Below are positions 7,979 to 16,848 of a stretch of DNA of 64,000 nt, one piece after another. Numbering within the stretch: position 1 is the stretch's first letter; each line of letters begins with the position of its first letter. The translations under genes and the position numbers were made by a program. The notes beneath the pieces were generated by a model. That model did not search any database. It worked only from the letters and a program-made list of their open reading frames with translations, and was not told where the DNA came from. Source of the stretch: Candidatus Nitrosocosmicus oleophilus. Its GTDB lineage: Archaea > Thermoproteota > Nitrososphaeria > Nitrososphaerales > Nitrososphaeraceae. The stretch is taken from assembly GCF_000802205.1 (NCBI RefSeq), contig NZ_CP012850.1, forward strand, positions 1,116,001 to 1,180,000, in the 5' to 3' direction.

Positions 7979-10105
7979 TTGAATAAGAATATAAATTCAA
8001 TCGAAAAACCATTTAAAATTGAGAGTTATAGAGATGAGGTGTTAAACACTGCTAGTATAGACATGGAATGGATTCCATACAGAGGTAAATATCTACATTC
8101 AAAAACTCAGATATTTGCAGCAGCTTTTTGCACCAATTGGGGAGAACGAATAGTGTTACATATATCTCAATATCAAAAAACTAACGAATCTATTAATTCA
8201 GAAAAAGCATTAATTGAGGATATCTTATTCTATTTTAACCAATTTCCATTAACATTTGGCTGGTATACTACTGGTGTTGCTATAGGCAAATACGATCCGA
8301 GAAAAAAGGTATTTCAAGTTAAAGGTAGAGATTCAGACTTTTTTATTTTGCATCAGAGATGTTTATTTCATAGAATTGAATCGCCATTTGAGATCGGTTA
8401 CAATGGCAAATATATTACTTTGAAAAAAGGTTCTAAGAATAAACATATTGATCTCATTAAGGTATTTGAAAAGCAAGTAATAAAAGATTATGTTTTAGAT
8501 GGACGATACAGAACTACCAGTCTGGACTCAGTAAGTTCTGCAATTCTAGAGATATCAAAATATGAAGGTATGGATGCAGGAACTACAAATATTTTACAAA
8601 AATCCACTAAACTTCAAAAAAAGTACGTCAAAAGAGATGCAGAATTGATAATGATGTTAGCACAATACAGAAATTGTATTGTTTTGAGATTGATGAAAAT
8701 ATTCTCACATTATGCTAAGATGGACTATTATGTGGTCTGTCATACAAGCGTTAGTAACTGGTATTCTAACAAATATGAAAAAATGATTGAGAGAGGTGAT
8801 TGTACATTGAGTTATACCCCCTACTACAGTCTCGAAAAAAAAGAGATAGGAGGAGGTCATCATACTCGCTCGCAAAGGGGTTTATTTGTTAATACACTCG
8901 TTTATGAATTGGATGCGAAAGGAATGTATCCTACAATAGTAATAAATAATAATCTATCATTTGATACGTTAAATTGTATATGTTGTAAAAACACGCCTTC
9001 TGCATATTTGGACACTGAAACTATAAAGGTAATAAATGATAATTTAATGGAGCAAAAGATTGATAGACAAGTTTCAAATTATTGGACATGTAGGAAGAGA
9101 AAAGGAGCTTTATGCATGATACTGGAAGAGGTTCTGACAGATCGAGAAAAGTATCTGAGATTGATAAAGGAAGAAAAGTCAAAACCTTGTCCTAATAATT
9201 TACTTTTAGAAGAGTTTCACAATTGTCAAATGGGTGCGAAATTATTTGCAAATTCGGGATTTGGACTTTTTGCAAATAAATATTTTAAATTTTCAAATTA
9301 TAAAGTAGCAGAGTGCATAACCGGAGAAGGAAGGCGAATCCATAAACAAATGGAGACTCTAGCATCCAGGGAACCTTTTAACTTTGACATTGTATTTGGA
9401 TTTACTGACTCTATTTTCTTTAAAATAAAAGAAGCAAACTGTCAAAATCCTGAACAGACTATCAACCAATTTATCAAACAATGTAAAGACAAACTTGGAA
9501 TTACGCTTGAAATAAAGAACGTATTCAAGAATTCGATATTTTATGGAATCAATAATAGATTTGTAGGCGTACTGGATAAAGAAAATGACAGGATAATAAT
9601 TAAAGGATTGGACGGTTTAGCAGAATCCAATCCATTATGGATAAAAAAGTGGGTATATGAAATAATAAAACAGATTATTACAAAGCCAGACAGTAGGTTT
9701 GAGATTATACCAAAGTTGTTAGACGATGCTGTGTTCGACCTTGTCAATAATGCATGTAGCTCAAAAAACAGTATCGCAGAAGAACTGAGTTACTCTCAAA
9801 AACTAAGAATGCATCCAACAGAATACGTAAGTAGTAACAGGACGGGAAAAGTTGGGCGATTGATGAATAAGGATAAAGGAGAAGTAATTCAGTGGTATGA
9901 GACTAAAAATATAGATAAAGAAACGAGTGAAAACTACTCGACCTCTGCACCTGACCCTGAAAATGTAAATTTAGATCATTATATAGATCGATTGTTTGAA
10001 AAACTGAAAAGGACATTGGAAATTACAGGATTTGATGTACAGGAGATTAAACCCGAAATTTCGAGAAAAATACTCACTATGATAAATTCAAAAAGTCTAT
10101 CTTAA
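7979..10105 (+). CDS. polB: Family B DNA polymerase with 3'-5' exonuclease domain
   Basis: A compact 708-aa replicative polymerase. Exonuclease motifs are intact: Exo I D28-x-E30 in SIDME, Exo II near D120 in DSDFFILHQRC, Exo III YVKRDAEL with Y216 and D220. GGGHH at 291-295 matches the YxGG/A linker. Polymerase motif A is ELDAKGMYP with D312 and Y317; motif B is KLFANSGFG (421-429); motif C is FGFTDS with D477, where the usual first Asp of DTD is Phe. The roughly 95 residues between motifs A and B have the helical make-up of RNA-primed polymerases and no TPR insertions of protein-primed ones, which fits priming by the PrimPol upstream. TTG start, 5 bp after the PrimPol-MCM stop, so almost certainly one operon. 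Confidence 0.93.
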   Translation: MNKNINSIEKPFKIESYRDEVLNTASIDMEWIPYRGKYLHSKTQIFAAAFCTNWGERIVLHISQYQKTNESINSEKALIEDILFYFNQFPLTFGWYTTGVAIGKYDPRKKVFQVKGRDSDFFILHQRCLFHRIESPFEIGYNGKYITLKKGSKNKHIDLIKVFEKQVIKDYVLDGRYRTTSLDSVSSAILEISKYEGMDAGTTNILQKSTKLQKKYVKRDAELIMMLAQYRNCIVLRLMKIFSHYAKMDYYVVCHTSVSNWYSNKYEKMIERGDCTLSYTPYYSLEKKEIGGGHHTRSQRGLFVNTLVYELDAKGMYPTIVINNNLSFDTLNCICCKNTPSAYLDTETIKVINDNLMEQKIDRQVSNYWTCRKRKGALCMILEEVLTDREKYLRLIKEEKSKPCPNNLLLEEFHNCQMGAKLFANSGFGLFANKYFKFSNYKVAECITGEGRRIHKQMETLASREPFNFDIVFGFTDSIFFKIKEANCQNPEQTINQFIKQCKDKLGITLEIKNVFKNSIFYGINNRFVGVLDKENDRIIIKGLDGLAESNPLWIKKWVYEIIKQIITKPDSRFEIIPKLLDDAVFDLVNNACSSKNSIAEELSYSQKLRMHPTEYVSSNRTGKVGRLMNKDKGEVIQWYETKNIDKETSENYSTSAPDPENVNLDHYIDRLFEKLKRTLEITGFDVQEIKPEISRKILTMINSKSLS

Positions 10106-10432
10106 CCTCTTTTGTTCCTACTATAATTAACAGCAAATCAAGTTTGTTCGATACTCTGTCGTTACATAAGATATATAGAAAAGTGCAAGATTTGATTAAT
10201 TGGATTCTATATTGTTCTAAATATCAATTAATTAGTGCAACGGTTACAAATTGAATAACCTTCGTCCAAATTGTATAACTCAAATTTTTCATTTTCTTGG
10301 CTAAAACGTCTTTCTTCAAATATCTAGTTTATGCGGTGATTTATCTTCGAAGTTATGTCATATGCTTATTTTGAGAATTTTTTGAATCAGTTAGATAATT
10401 ACTTTTAAGTATTATTATGAATAGTCATCAAG
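10106..10432. other. Intergenic with dispersed-repeat copy A
   Basis: About 330 bp of very AT-rich DNA between polB and the cyclase-fold gene. It holds the first copy of the dispersed repeat (10161-10198). I see no ORF or RNA gene. Confidence 0.6.
10161..10198 (+). repeat. Dispersed element repeat, copy A
   Basis: A 38-bp sequence starting GTTACATAAG and carrying GAAAAGTGCAA. It matches the copy at 12915-12952 at 34 of 38 positions and a more diverged copy at 11168-11205. All three lie between genes of the mobile element in the same orientation. Confidence 0.75.
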
Positions 10433-11155
10433 ATGTCGTATAATACAATCGGATCATTATATGGTGGTCAATTTCATCAAAAAGGACTGCCATTTGAAAG
10501 AGAAGTTGGGTTTTTAGTTGTAATGGATTTACTAGGAGTAAAAGGAATTTGGAAGACACCAAATTATGAGAATCATTTTACCAAATGGACAAATATTAAT
10601 TATTTTATCGACAGTTGCTTTAATAAACAAGCCCTACCATTTCATAAATATTGTTTTTCTGATACCATAATAATATCAATAAAGTCGCAAAACTATGACA
10701 AAAACAATAATTTAGTAAACTATATCAAAAGCGTCGGACTTGCACTATGTGAAATCATTCAAGAAGCTATATTAAATGGACTTTTCTTTAGAGGTTCAAT
10801 AAATTTTGGAGAATATTTAAAGTCATTCGATGCAATTATTGGACCAACCATTGATGATGCGGCAATATGCTATGACAAACCTGAAATCATTGGAATTGTA
10901 GCATCTAGTGAATTCAAGACTCTATTAGATATGTATTGTAATGATCATGGCACATGTTATCCTTTTACCAAATATGATTTACCATTAAAGCATTCCGTAC
11001 TCAAAGATTGGTGGTTACTGAAATGGAATTATAATGCAAGTGAAGAGTGTTTAAGAATTCTAGAGTCTAGATATCAATATTATGCGAATAAGCCCAATAT
11101 ACAAACCAAATACCATAACACCCTTTTATATTTAGTCGATAGTGTTACAATATAA
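10433..11155 (+). CDS. Nucleotide-cyclase-fold protein
   Basis: The 240-aa protein has the order of class III adenylate/guanylate cyclase motifs: VVMDLLGVKG with D32 (first metal Asp, as in FxDhxGF), FSDTIIIS with D77 (second metal Asp), then FFRGSINFGEY at 118-128 and IIGPTIDDAA at 135-144, matching the R-x-GIh-G and G-x-x-VN-x-A segments, and GIVAS before the last helix. The usual transition-state Asn and Arg are not in place (DDAAIC instead of VNxAxR), so it may not be an active cyclase, or may use another nucleotide. No membrane span or receptor domain. It lies alone behind polB with repeat copies on both sides. Cyclases of this fold serve in signalling, including phage-defence systems; no effector gene is adjacent. 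Confidence 0.6.
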   Translation: MSYNTIGSLYGGQFHQKGLPFEREVGFLVVMDLLGVKGIWKTPNYENHFTKWTNINYFIDSCFNKQALPFHKYCFSDTIIISIKSQNYDKNNNLVNYIKSVGLALCEIIQEAILNGLFFRGSINFGEYLKSFDAIIGPTIDDAAICYDKPEIIGIVASSEFKTLLDMYCNDHGTCYPFTKYDLPLKHSVLKDWWLLKWNYNASEECLRILESRYQYYANKPNIQTKYHNTLLYLVDSVTI

Positions 11156-11167
11156 TTACAATATTTG

Positions 11168-11205
11168 TTATATAAGAAATTTTGAAAAGTGTAAAATTAT
11201 TCTTC
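11168..11205 (+). repeat. Dispersed element repeat, copy B
   Basis: Diverged copy just after the cyclase-fold gene's stop. It keeps GTTA-ATAAGA and the core GAAAAGTG-AAAATT and loses identity at its 3' end. Confidence 0.65.
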
Positions 11206-11399
11206 CTCAATGAAAATGAGAATAATCCTGCTAATAAATTCCAACTAAATACAGACGAGAGGTACTCTAAATTTAAATTTAGTTAATCGAAAGTAGAGAT
11301 GTTGACTCAATGCGAAACCAATGTTTGAAAAGCTGAATTAACGATATTGAATTTTGAAATCAAGGATTTGACTGTCTGCATGTAGGTAATGTATATTTA

Positions 11400-12347
11400 T
11401 TATTCTTCCTTATAAATTACAAATTTCTCGTCGGGTAACGGATTTTTGATTTGGTATTCCTTTTCAATACGAGCTAATGCCTTCTTTAATGATGGTATGA
11501 TGTATTTATTTAAAGTCATATTAACCTGTATGTTATTTATGGTTTCATTCAATTTCATGTTTTGCCTTGTAATCTGAGGATTAAACATCTTAAGTCGATA
11601 ATGGTGCAAACCTCTATTTTCTGCTTCCAACTGAATTCTTAGTCTAATTAACAACTCAATAATATACTTGTCTTTGCTTAAGAGAGTAAAAATTTTTGGT
11701 ATTATAGAACTAATCACAGTGGTATCAAACTGATACATCGGAGTTCGGAATCCTATATCAGTAGGTGTAGTTTCTTCTGAGGTGTCTTCCTCAAGATTCT
11801 CAGCTATTGTTAGATTCGATAATAACTCGATGTAAAGTAAATTAATCTGATTCAGTCTTTCTTCATAATTTAAAAATTCTTGTTTTATTTGTTCATAACT
11901 CATTTGTTTATTCCCTTTATTGGTTCGAAAGAAGAATTTTCCAACATCAACTTTGATATGAGGTCTAAGTTCGCTTTTCTTAATTTGAGTTATGAAGATT
12001 ACAGTATCCTTACCAGGAATTTTGATAGGAGGATTAGAGAAATCAAAATCTACTGTAGGGTTAATACCTGAAATTCGATCCCCAAATTCTTTAGCTAAAT
12101 CCGAATTACGTACTCCTATTATCCTATCTTTGTCAGATTTTCTTATATCTTCGACTCCGAATATGATAAATCCACCCTCAGTATTGGCAAATGCACATGT
12201 GGTTTCTACTATTCCCATATTATCCGTGGGATTCCTACTTTTTATGGAAGCCTTAAACTCAAAAGAATTTGTCTCCAAATATCCTTTTTCTACATAATCT
12301 TGGATGATATCATAGTTCCATTCATCAAGCTGCTGTGGAATTGCCAT
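11400..12347 (-). CDS. AlbA_2 (Schlafen-type, AAA_4) domain protein
   Basis: 315 aa. The N-terminal half is an AlbA_2 putative DNA/RNA-binding domain: E30-F-K32 in NSFEFKAS, the signature CAFANTEGGFIIFGVED at 51-67, then IIGV and FFFRTNKGN near 145. In this family the domain binds nucleic acid and in Schlafen relatives contributes to RNase activity. The C-terminal half is helical and unrecognised, with two long helices at about 215-305. ATG start with no overlapping neighbour. Such genes are common in mobile elements as regulators or defence proteins. It points towards the cyclase-fold gene (convergent), so the two are unlikely to be an operon. Confidence 0.82.
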   Translation of the reverse strand: MAIPQQLDEWNYDIIQDYVEKGYLETNSFEFKASIKSRNPTDNMGIVETTCAFANTEGGFIIFGVEDIRKSDKDRIIGVRNSDLAKEFGDRISGINPTVDFDFSNPPIKIPGKDTVIFITQIKKSELRPHIKVDVGKFFFRTNKGNKQMSYEQIKQEFLNYEERLNQINLLYIELLSNLTIAENLEEDTSEETTPTDIGFRTPMYQFDTTVISSIIPKIFTLLSKDKYIIELLIRLRIQLEAENRGLHHYRLKMFNPQITRQNMKLNETINNIQVNMTLNKYIIPSLKKALARIEKEYQIKNPLPDEKFVIYKEE

Positions 12348-12616
12348 ATTGTCGAACCATTTCTGAATATCATGTCTTCACTTTATGTTTATCTAGAAGG
12401 ATCAAATTCATAATCATGATCACTTCAAACTTTTTGCTTTTCATGATACAACGGTTTTAAATTATTTCCTGACTTTAAATCGTAATTTGTATCACAAGGT
12501 CAAATCTCTATATCAGGTGGGAAAGGGGCAGTCTTATGTTCTATTGTAAAATTCTAATGTTCATCATGAATAGAAAACACATTCAATTCTTAATAGAAAC
12601 TCGTAAAAATGAAGGT

Positions 12617-12838
12617 CTATTCTAAAAATATCTCTACATAAGCTTTTGAAACAAGCAGATATTTATTTCCATCTAAATCCTTAATCAAGGACATTGTTAC
12701 TTTGGAGTTTTCAATTTGTAATTCTTTAGCCATCTCATTAGGGATAATCAAAGCAGTAGAATTACCCCCATTGATATCTTGAATTGTCTTACCTAAAATA
12801 GGAGCATTTACAAAATTTTCGACTTCTCCCATACTCAT
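12617..12838 (-). CDS. AbrB/MazE-like SpoVT-AbrB fold regulator
   Basis: A 73-aa protein with the swapped-hairpin AbrB pattern: a short strand, NSTALIIPNEMAKELQI (polar residues then ALxIPxxhAKxLxh), then VTMSLIKDLDGNKYLLVSK. These are dimeric DNA-binding proteins, either transition-state regulators or antitoxins. No toxin-like ORF lies beside it, so a stand-alone regulator is more likely. Repeat copy C lies 77-114 bp upstream of its start, in its probable promoter region, so the repeat may be its operator; this is inference. Confidence 0.72.
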   Translation of the reverse strand: MSMGEVENFVNAPILGKTIQDINGGNSTALIIPNEMAKELQIENSKVTMSLIKDLDGNKYLLVSKAYVEIFLE

Positions 12839-12914
12839 AGTTTGGTCTCTATAGTTAAAAATATTTTGGATTTTCGCTAAATCATCCCTAAATTTACATG
12901 ATGTGGTGTTACCT

Positions 12915-12952
12915 GTTACATAAGATATTTTGAAAAGTGCAAAATTTGACTA
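12915..12952 (+). repeat. Dispersed element repeat, copy C
   Basis: Starts GTTACATAAG and contains GAAAAGTGCAAAATTTG. It is nearly the same as copy A (four mismatches in 38) and lies in the gap between two minus-strand genes, upstream of the AbrB-like gene. Confidence 0.75.
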
Positions 12953-13015
12953 TTAGGACAAAACATTACGCTTAATTCAATCAAATGAGACTTAGATCAT
13001 GAATTAGATAAATCA

Positions 13016-13690
13016 TCATTGTCTCGGGTCTATAACTCCTAGATACTTTTTCTTTATTTTTTTGGTAGTTGAATCTTTCCAATATGCATAATAATATGGT
13101 CCATGCGGACACTGCAGACAAAATTCTTTTCCACACTTGACAAACTCTTCTCTTGTTGTATGATTTGAAGGTAATGTAGAATCTATACGTGATTGGCTTG
13201 TTTCCATTTCTTTTAATTTGTTTATATTGGCTTCAGCTCTATTCATAACATTGTTTAATTCCTCTTTTTGTTTTTCTTCATCTTCAAGAACTTGTTTTCG
13301 TTTTGGAAATTGTTGACCTATTAATTTGTCTGCTCTCTTAGTATGTTCCCAATCATCTAAAATGCTATCTAGTATGAACAACTTTACACCAATTGTATTA
13401 TAGCAACTATTTTTTAGTAAACCAAAAGCCTGACTGTCATACAATTTTTTCTTATAGTTGTAGTATGTTCTTCTGGATATACTCTTATCTCCTAAAACCT
13501 TGTTAATTGATTCAATCGATTCTCTTTCGCTAAGATCGTAATATTCACAACTTTTAATTAGGTACAATATTGGCTTTTCCTTTTCTTTAAAACTTTTTTC
13601 TGGAAACATAAAATTGATATAGTCTTTCATATCTGTACCTATATTCAATACTGGATCAGAGCTATTTTGTTCTGATTTATAGGAAAACAT
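13016..13690 (-). CDS. Cys-motif protein resembling the DUF6788 family
   Basis: 224 aa. The N-terminal 100 residues look like a helix-turn-helix region (SERESIESINKVLGD, then SISRRTYYNYKKKL). Residues 135-165 form a coiled-coil linker. The C-terminus has CGKEFCLQCPHGPYYYAYW followed by KKKYLG, a short cysteine motif with an aromatic HGPYYYAYW tail that I know from small DUF6788-like proteins of archaeal and bacterial mobile elements. The combination suggests a DNA-binding protein with a small zinc or nucleic-acid-contact motif. It is upstream of the AbrB-like gene on the same strand, 177 bp away. The function is not known; resolvase accessory or regulator are possibilities. Confidence 0.65.
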   Translation of the reverse strand: MFSYKSEQNSSDPVLNIGTDMKDYINFMFPEKSFKEKEKPILYLIKSCEYYDLSERESIESINKVLGDKSISRRTYYNYKKKLYDSQAFGLLKNSCYNTIGVKLFILDSILDDWEHTKRADKLIGQQFPKRKQVLEDEEKQKEELNNVMNRAEANINKLKEMETSQSRIDSTLPSNHTTREEFVKCGKEFCLQCPHGPYYYAYWKDSTTKKIKKKYLGVIDPRQ

Positions 13691-13882
13691 AATATTGAAT
13701 GAACCTTATTTGATTGTATAAATATATTTCTAAATAATAAATAATATTTAGTCAAGACAAAGACGCTAAAATGAGTGAATTTTATGAGTATACGAGTTTG
13801 AAAACTTGAGTGATTCACTTTCAGATGAAAAATTGCGGCAGAAAAAATTGAGATTACTCAATTCTTAAATTGGAATATATCC

Positions 13883-15145
13883 ATGATGCTCTATATCAGC
13901 AATATGGATTTTAATATTATAAGATTATGGACTTGGCTTAACAAGGACAAGAAATTTCTCAAAAATGAAGTTCATGCTAGATTGTTCCCTGCTCAACTAT
14001 CAAAAAATCAATTAGAAGAACCTCATATTAAAAAATCCATTGCAGAAAAAGGATATTTTGATGTTCAAAATGAGATTTCACAGTATAACTTAAACACTCT
14101 GGAGCTATTTGTAGAGAAAGGATATGTTGATAAATATATTGATACATTCCATAAAATTAGTGTATTCTACGAATATTTTGCATATGCTCCGAATTTAGAC
14201 CCAGACGGTAAAATGGGGATATCCGGACCAAGATCTATTAACGATTTCAATATGCTCTTAGATTCTAAACAATTCTCTAATTTTGAAAAAACCGCTGCAG
14301 AATTAAAAAACCAAATAGATTTAGGGTATCATAGACATATTGATCATTTTGAATATGAGATTTTATTTGAATATAAGACCGAAGTTTATGAAGTTAAAGA
14401 TAGATATCTTGATATTATAGAGTTATCTTACAATCCAGGATCAGACTCGTATGATATTATAATTGTAGAACCGATAATTAACGAATCTAAAGCCGGTCCA
14501 TCAAAGGGAAGAAAAATTTTACGAAAAACGGATATTAATTTCATGGATGGATCAGCTGCCATTGATCCTATTATTGACGAAATCGAATGGAAAAGAGAAT
14601 TTATTGGTTATACAATACATAATAAAGAAGCCTATAAGATCTTAAATACCAATACGGAGTCTAGACCTGAAATTAAAGTTGAGAACAATAAGCTGAATTA
14701 TTTGGAGAATGAGATTTTTGATATACATAACTTGTTTTCCCGAATATTTGAAGACTCTGTGGCAGATTATCTTAGAGAAAAGGAGTACAATAGAGTAATA
14801 CCACGACATAAAGTAGATCTTTTTGACAGTGATATCGATGTATATGCAGAATCAGGTTCAAGGGAAATAAGAAAATTATACTGCGAATGCAAATTCAGGG
14901 TTTACGATCAAGAATTGACAGACTCTGATCTTAATCAAATTATCGAAAAGATCAAAATTATCGAGAACAATAAAAAAAAGGGGGTGTCTTCAGAATACTG
15001 GCTTGTTACTAATACCTGTAAAATCCCTCAATCCGTAAAAGACATTGCAAAACAGAACAAGATCAAAATTCAATTCGCTTCGATCAACAATAACTGGAGA
15101 AGAAGAGCTACTTGGAGTGTACACAAAATTGAAAAGATTGCCTAG
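13883..15145 (+). CDS. PD-(D/E)XK nuclease-like protein with unrecognised N-terminal region
   Basis: 420 aa. The C-terminal 130 residues read as a restriction-endonuclease-like fold: a helix with Glu (FSRIFEDSVADYLRE), D315-S-D317-I-D319, then E335-C-K337 in YCECKF, which is the D-x15-ExK spacing of a PD-(D/E)XK site, followed by a helix (DLNQIIEKIKII) and a YWLVTNT strand as in Mrr-type domains. Residues 1-270 match nothing I know and contain an internal beta-rich block (DSYDIIIVEPIINE). Starts ATG ATG at 13883; M8 is an alternative. No methyltransferase is adjacent, so a methylation-dependent or stand-alone enzyme, or a nuclease for element maintenance, is more likely than a classical R-M system. 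Confidence 0.7.
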   Translation: MMLYISNMDFNIIRLWTWLNKDKKFLKNEVHARLFPAQLSKNQLEEPHIKKSIAEKGYFDVQNEISQYNLNTLELFVEKGYVDKYIDTFHKISVFYEYFAYAPNLDPDGKMGISGPRSINDFNMLLDSKQFSNFEKTAAELKNQIDLGYHRHIDHFEYEILFEYKTEVYEVKDRYLDIIELSYNPGSDSYDIIIVEPIINESKAGPSKGRKILRKTDINFMDGSAAIDPIIDEIEWKREFIGYTIHNKEAYKILNTNTESRPEIKVENNKLNYLENEIFDIHNLFSRIFEDSVADYLREKEYNRVIPRHKVDLFDSDIDVYAESGSREIRKLYCECKFRVYDQELTDSDLNQIIEKIKIIENNKKKGVSSEYWLVTNTCKIPQSVKDIAKQNKIKIQFASINNNWRRRATWSVHKIEKIA

Positions 15146-15481
15146 ATTGCAATTCGGGTATTGCTAATTTTACTAAATGAATAAACCATATAGTAGTTAA
15201 AAATGTATTGGACTTTTCCTTTTGAAACGAATATTCACTACGACTTCTAAAAATTTTTAATAGCTATTCGCATAAACTGCATGAATTAGAAGCCACCGGT
15301 TTCGTTTAATAATTGGTTTCTACTCATACCTTCCATTGATATTACGATGCGAGCTGGAAAATTTGATTTATAGATATTGGGAACTAGTTATCACGATAAA
15401 AGATCCTGTATTAGATAGATTCGACTATTAAATTTGTATTTTAAGGAAATATGATTAAACTAACCCAGGCAAGATAAGATG
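15146..15481. other. Intergenic between convergent genes, nothing recognised
   Basis: About 335 bp of AT-rich DNA between the nuclease-like gene and the integrase, whose stop codons face each other. I see no ORF or RNA gene and no clear inverted repeat. Confidence 0.6.
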
Positions 15482-16795
15482 CTAGTTGAATATACCTTCC
15501 TCGATCAATTGCTTTGCTATAGTTTGTTTTCCTGATTCATCTACAGAAGAAATAGATTTGAGCAAATTTTGCAAAATACCATTCATAGTTTGATATTTTG
15601 CTTCTAATTCTTTGACTTTTTCATCTTTTTCTTCCATTTTGCCTTTTATAACATAGATACTTGTTTTATTTTGTTCTTCTAATTCTTTGACTTTTTCATT
15701 CAAGGAATTTTCATCTTGATTTACAGTTAGAAGTGGCATTGCCTTTTGATATTCAGTTAGAACATCCTCCTCTTTCGGTCTTAAATAATGTTGTACTATA
15801 CCGGTATCATGTGACATTAACATTGAAACAATGAGTTCTCTCATTACTTTCTGACATTCCGTTTCAAAAAACTTCCTGAACCCATGTACACTTTTAAAAT
15901 CATATTTCCTGAAATTGAATTCTCCATGTTTAGGCGTTCGTTTCTCCCTTAAACCCTGTATTTTCCAAGCATCATTGATTAATACTCTAATTCCTGTGGC
16001 ACTTAATTTTTTGGGATGCTTTGCAAGACCTAAATAGTTACCATATCTTTGACTTTTAATTTGCCAAAGGTTGCGAATAATACAAGAATTCGGACCGATT
16101 CTTTCGCCAAAAGATTCTCTAAAAACCATCCATTCTTTGACAGATTCGTATGCCTCTGGGGTAACATATGAGTAATAATAATTCTTTGTTTTAGTATTAA
16201 AAACTTTTAACTTTGCAGCTATTAGTTTTTCGTCCTTATATATTGGAGTAAAGTCACCCCAACTTAGATAACTCCATGAACTAACTCTTATTCCAGATGA
16301 TATCATTACCAAAACGATTGGTTTCACTCTACGATCAGGGTATTGAATTAACTTTCTGATCTCTTCTATAGTCGGTGGTCGATCGTTGGAATATCTAATT
16401 CCTTTCTTTATCCCTTTCGATATAATCTTCCAGTTAACGTTGACCTTGTTCATTTCACAGAATCTTTTAATGGGCTTGAGATAATTCTTGATAGTTTCTG
16501 TGGATATTTCTCCACTTTCAACCCTCTGATTCTGTAATGAGAAAAATTTGAATAATTCGTTTTCAAGCCATAGTATACCGTCTTCTTTTACTTCTATTTT
16601 CTCATAAAACACATTACAATTCTCTTCGATAGAATTCGATCTAATATCTATGAAATCAAGAAACCTCTGTAACCTCTTAGGATATTGACGTTTTGATTCT
16701 TTAGAGTTCAGAGCATACATGAATTTTTGATATGGAGTTAAACTAAGTGGACTTTGATTTCCTAAATTATCGGAAGAATCAAAAGATAGGCTCAT
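15482..16795 (-). CDS. Tyrosine recombinase / integrase of the mobile element
   Basis: 437 aa. The N-terminal 110 residues form a SAM-like core-binding domain. The catalytic domain has R170 (SSGIRVSSWSYLSW), a lysine in the beta-hairpin (K202/K204 in FNTKTKNYYY), H304-x-x-R307 (VHGFRKFFET), H329 (LMSHDTG) and the nucleophile Y337 (VQHYLRP), in the order R-K-HxxR-H-Y. After residue 355 comes a coiled-coil tail (NEKVKELEEQNKTSIYVIKG, then EEKDEKVKELEAKY). The HYLRP-x-E...LLTV ending is typical of archaeal, especially thaumarchaeal, integrases. The gene starts 54 bp from the 3' end of a tRNA-Arg gene, the usual arrangement at an attachment site, and is intact rather than split by integration. 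Confidence 0.93.
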   Translation of the reverse strand: MSLSFDSSDNLGNQSPLSLTPYQKFMYALNSKESKRQYPKRLQRFLDFIDIRSNSIEENCNVFYEKIEVKEDGILWLENELFKFFSLQNQRVESGEISTETIKNYLKPIKRFCEMNKVNVNWKIISKGIKKGIRYSNDRPPTIEEIRKLIQYPDRRVKPIVLVMISSGIRVSSWSYLSWGDFTPIYKDEKLIAAKLKVFNTKTKNYYYSYVTPEAYESVKEWMVFRESFGERIGPNSCIIRNLWQIKSQRYGNYLGLAKHPKKLSATGIRVLINDAWKIQGLREKRTPKHGEFNFRKYDFKSVHGFRKFFETECQKVMRELIVSMLMSHDTGIVQHYLRPKEEDVLTEYQKAMPLLTVNQDENSLNEKVKELEEQNKTSIYVIKGKMEEKDEKVKELEAKYQTMNGILQNLLKSISSVDESGKQTIAKQLIEEGIFN

Positions 16796-16848
16796 TCTTG
16801 TTACATATGTATTATTAACTGGGTCTTAAAAAAGGAAGAGATATCAAA

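Noticed and set aside
7979-10105. Protein-primed polymerase
   Set aside because: The interval between motifs A and B is short and resembles RNA-primed polymerases; no TPR insertions visible.
12617-12838. Toxin-antitoxin pair with the AbrB-like protein
   Set aside because: No PIN, MazF or similar toxin ORF lies next to it on either strand.
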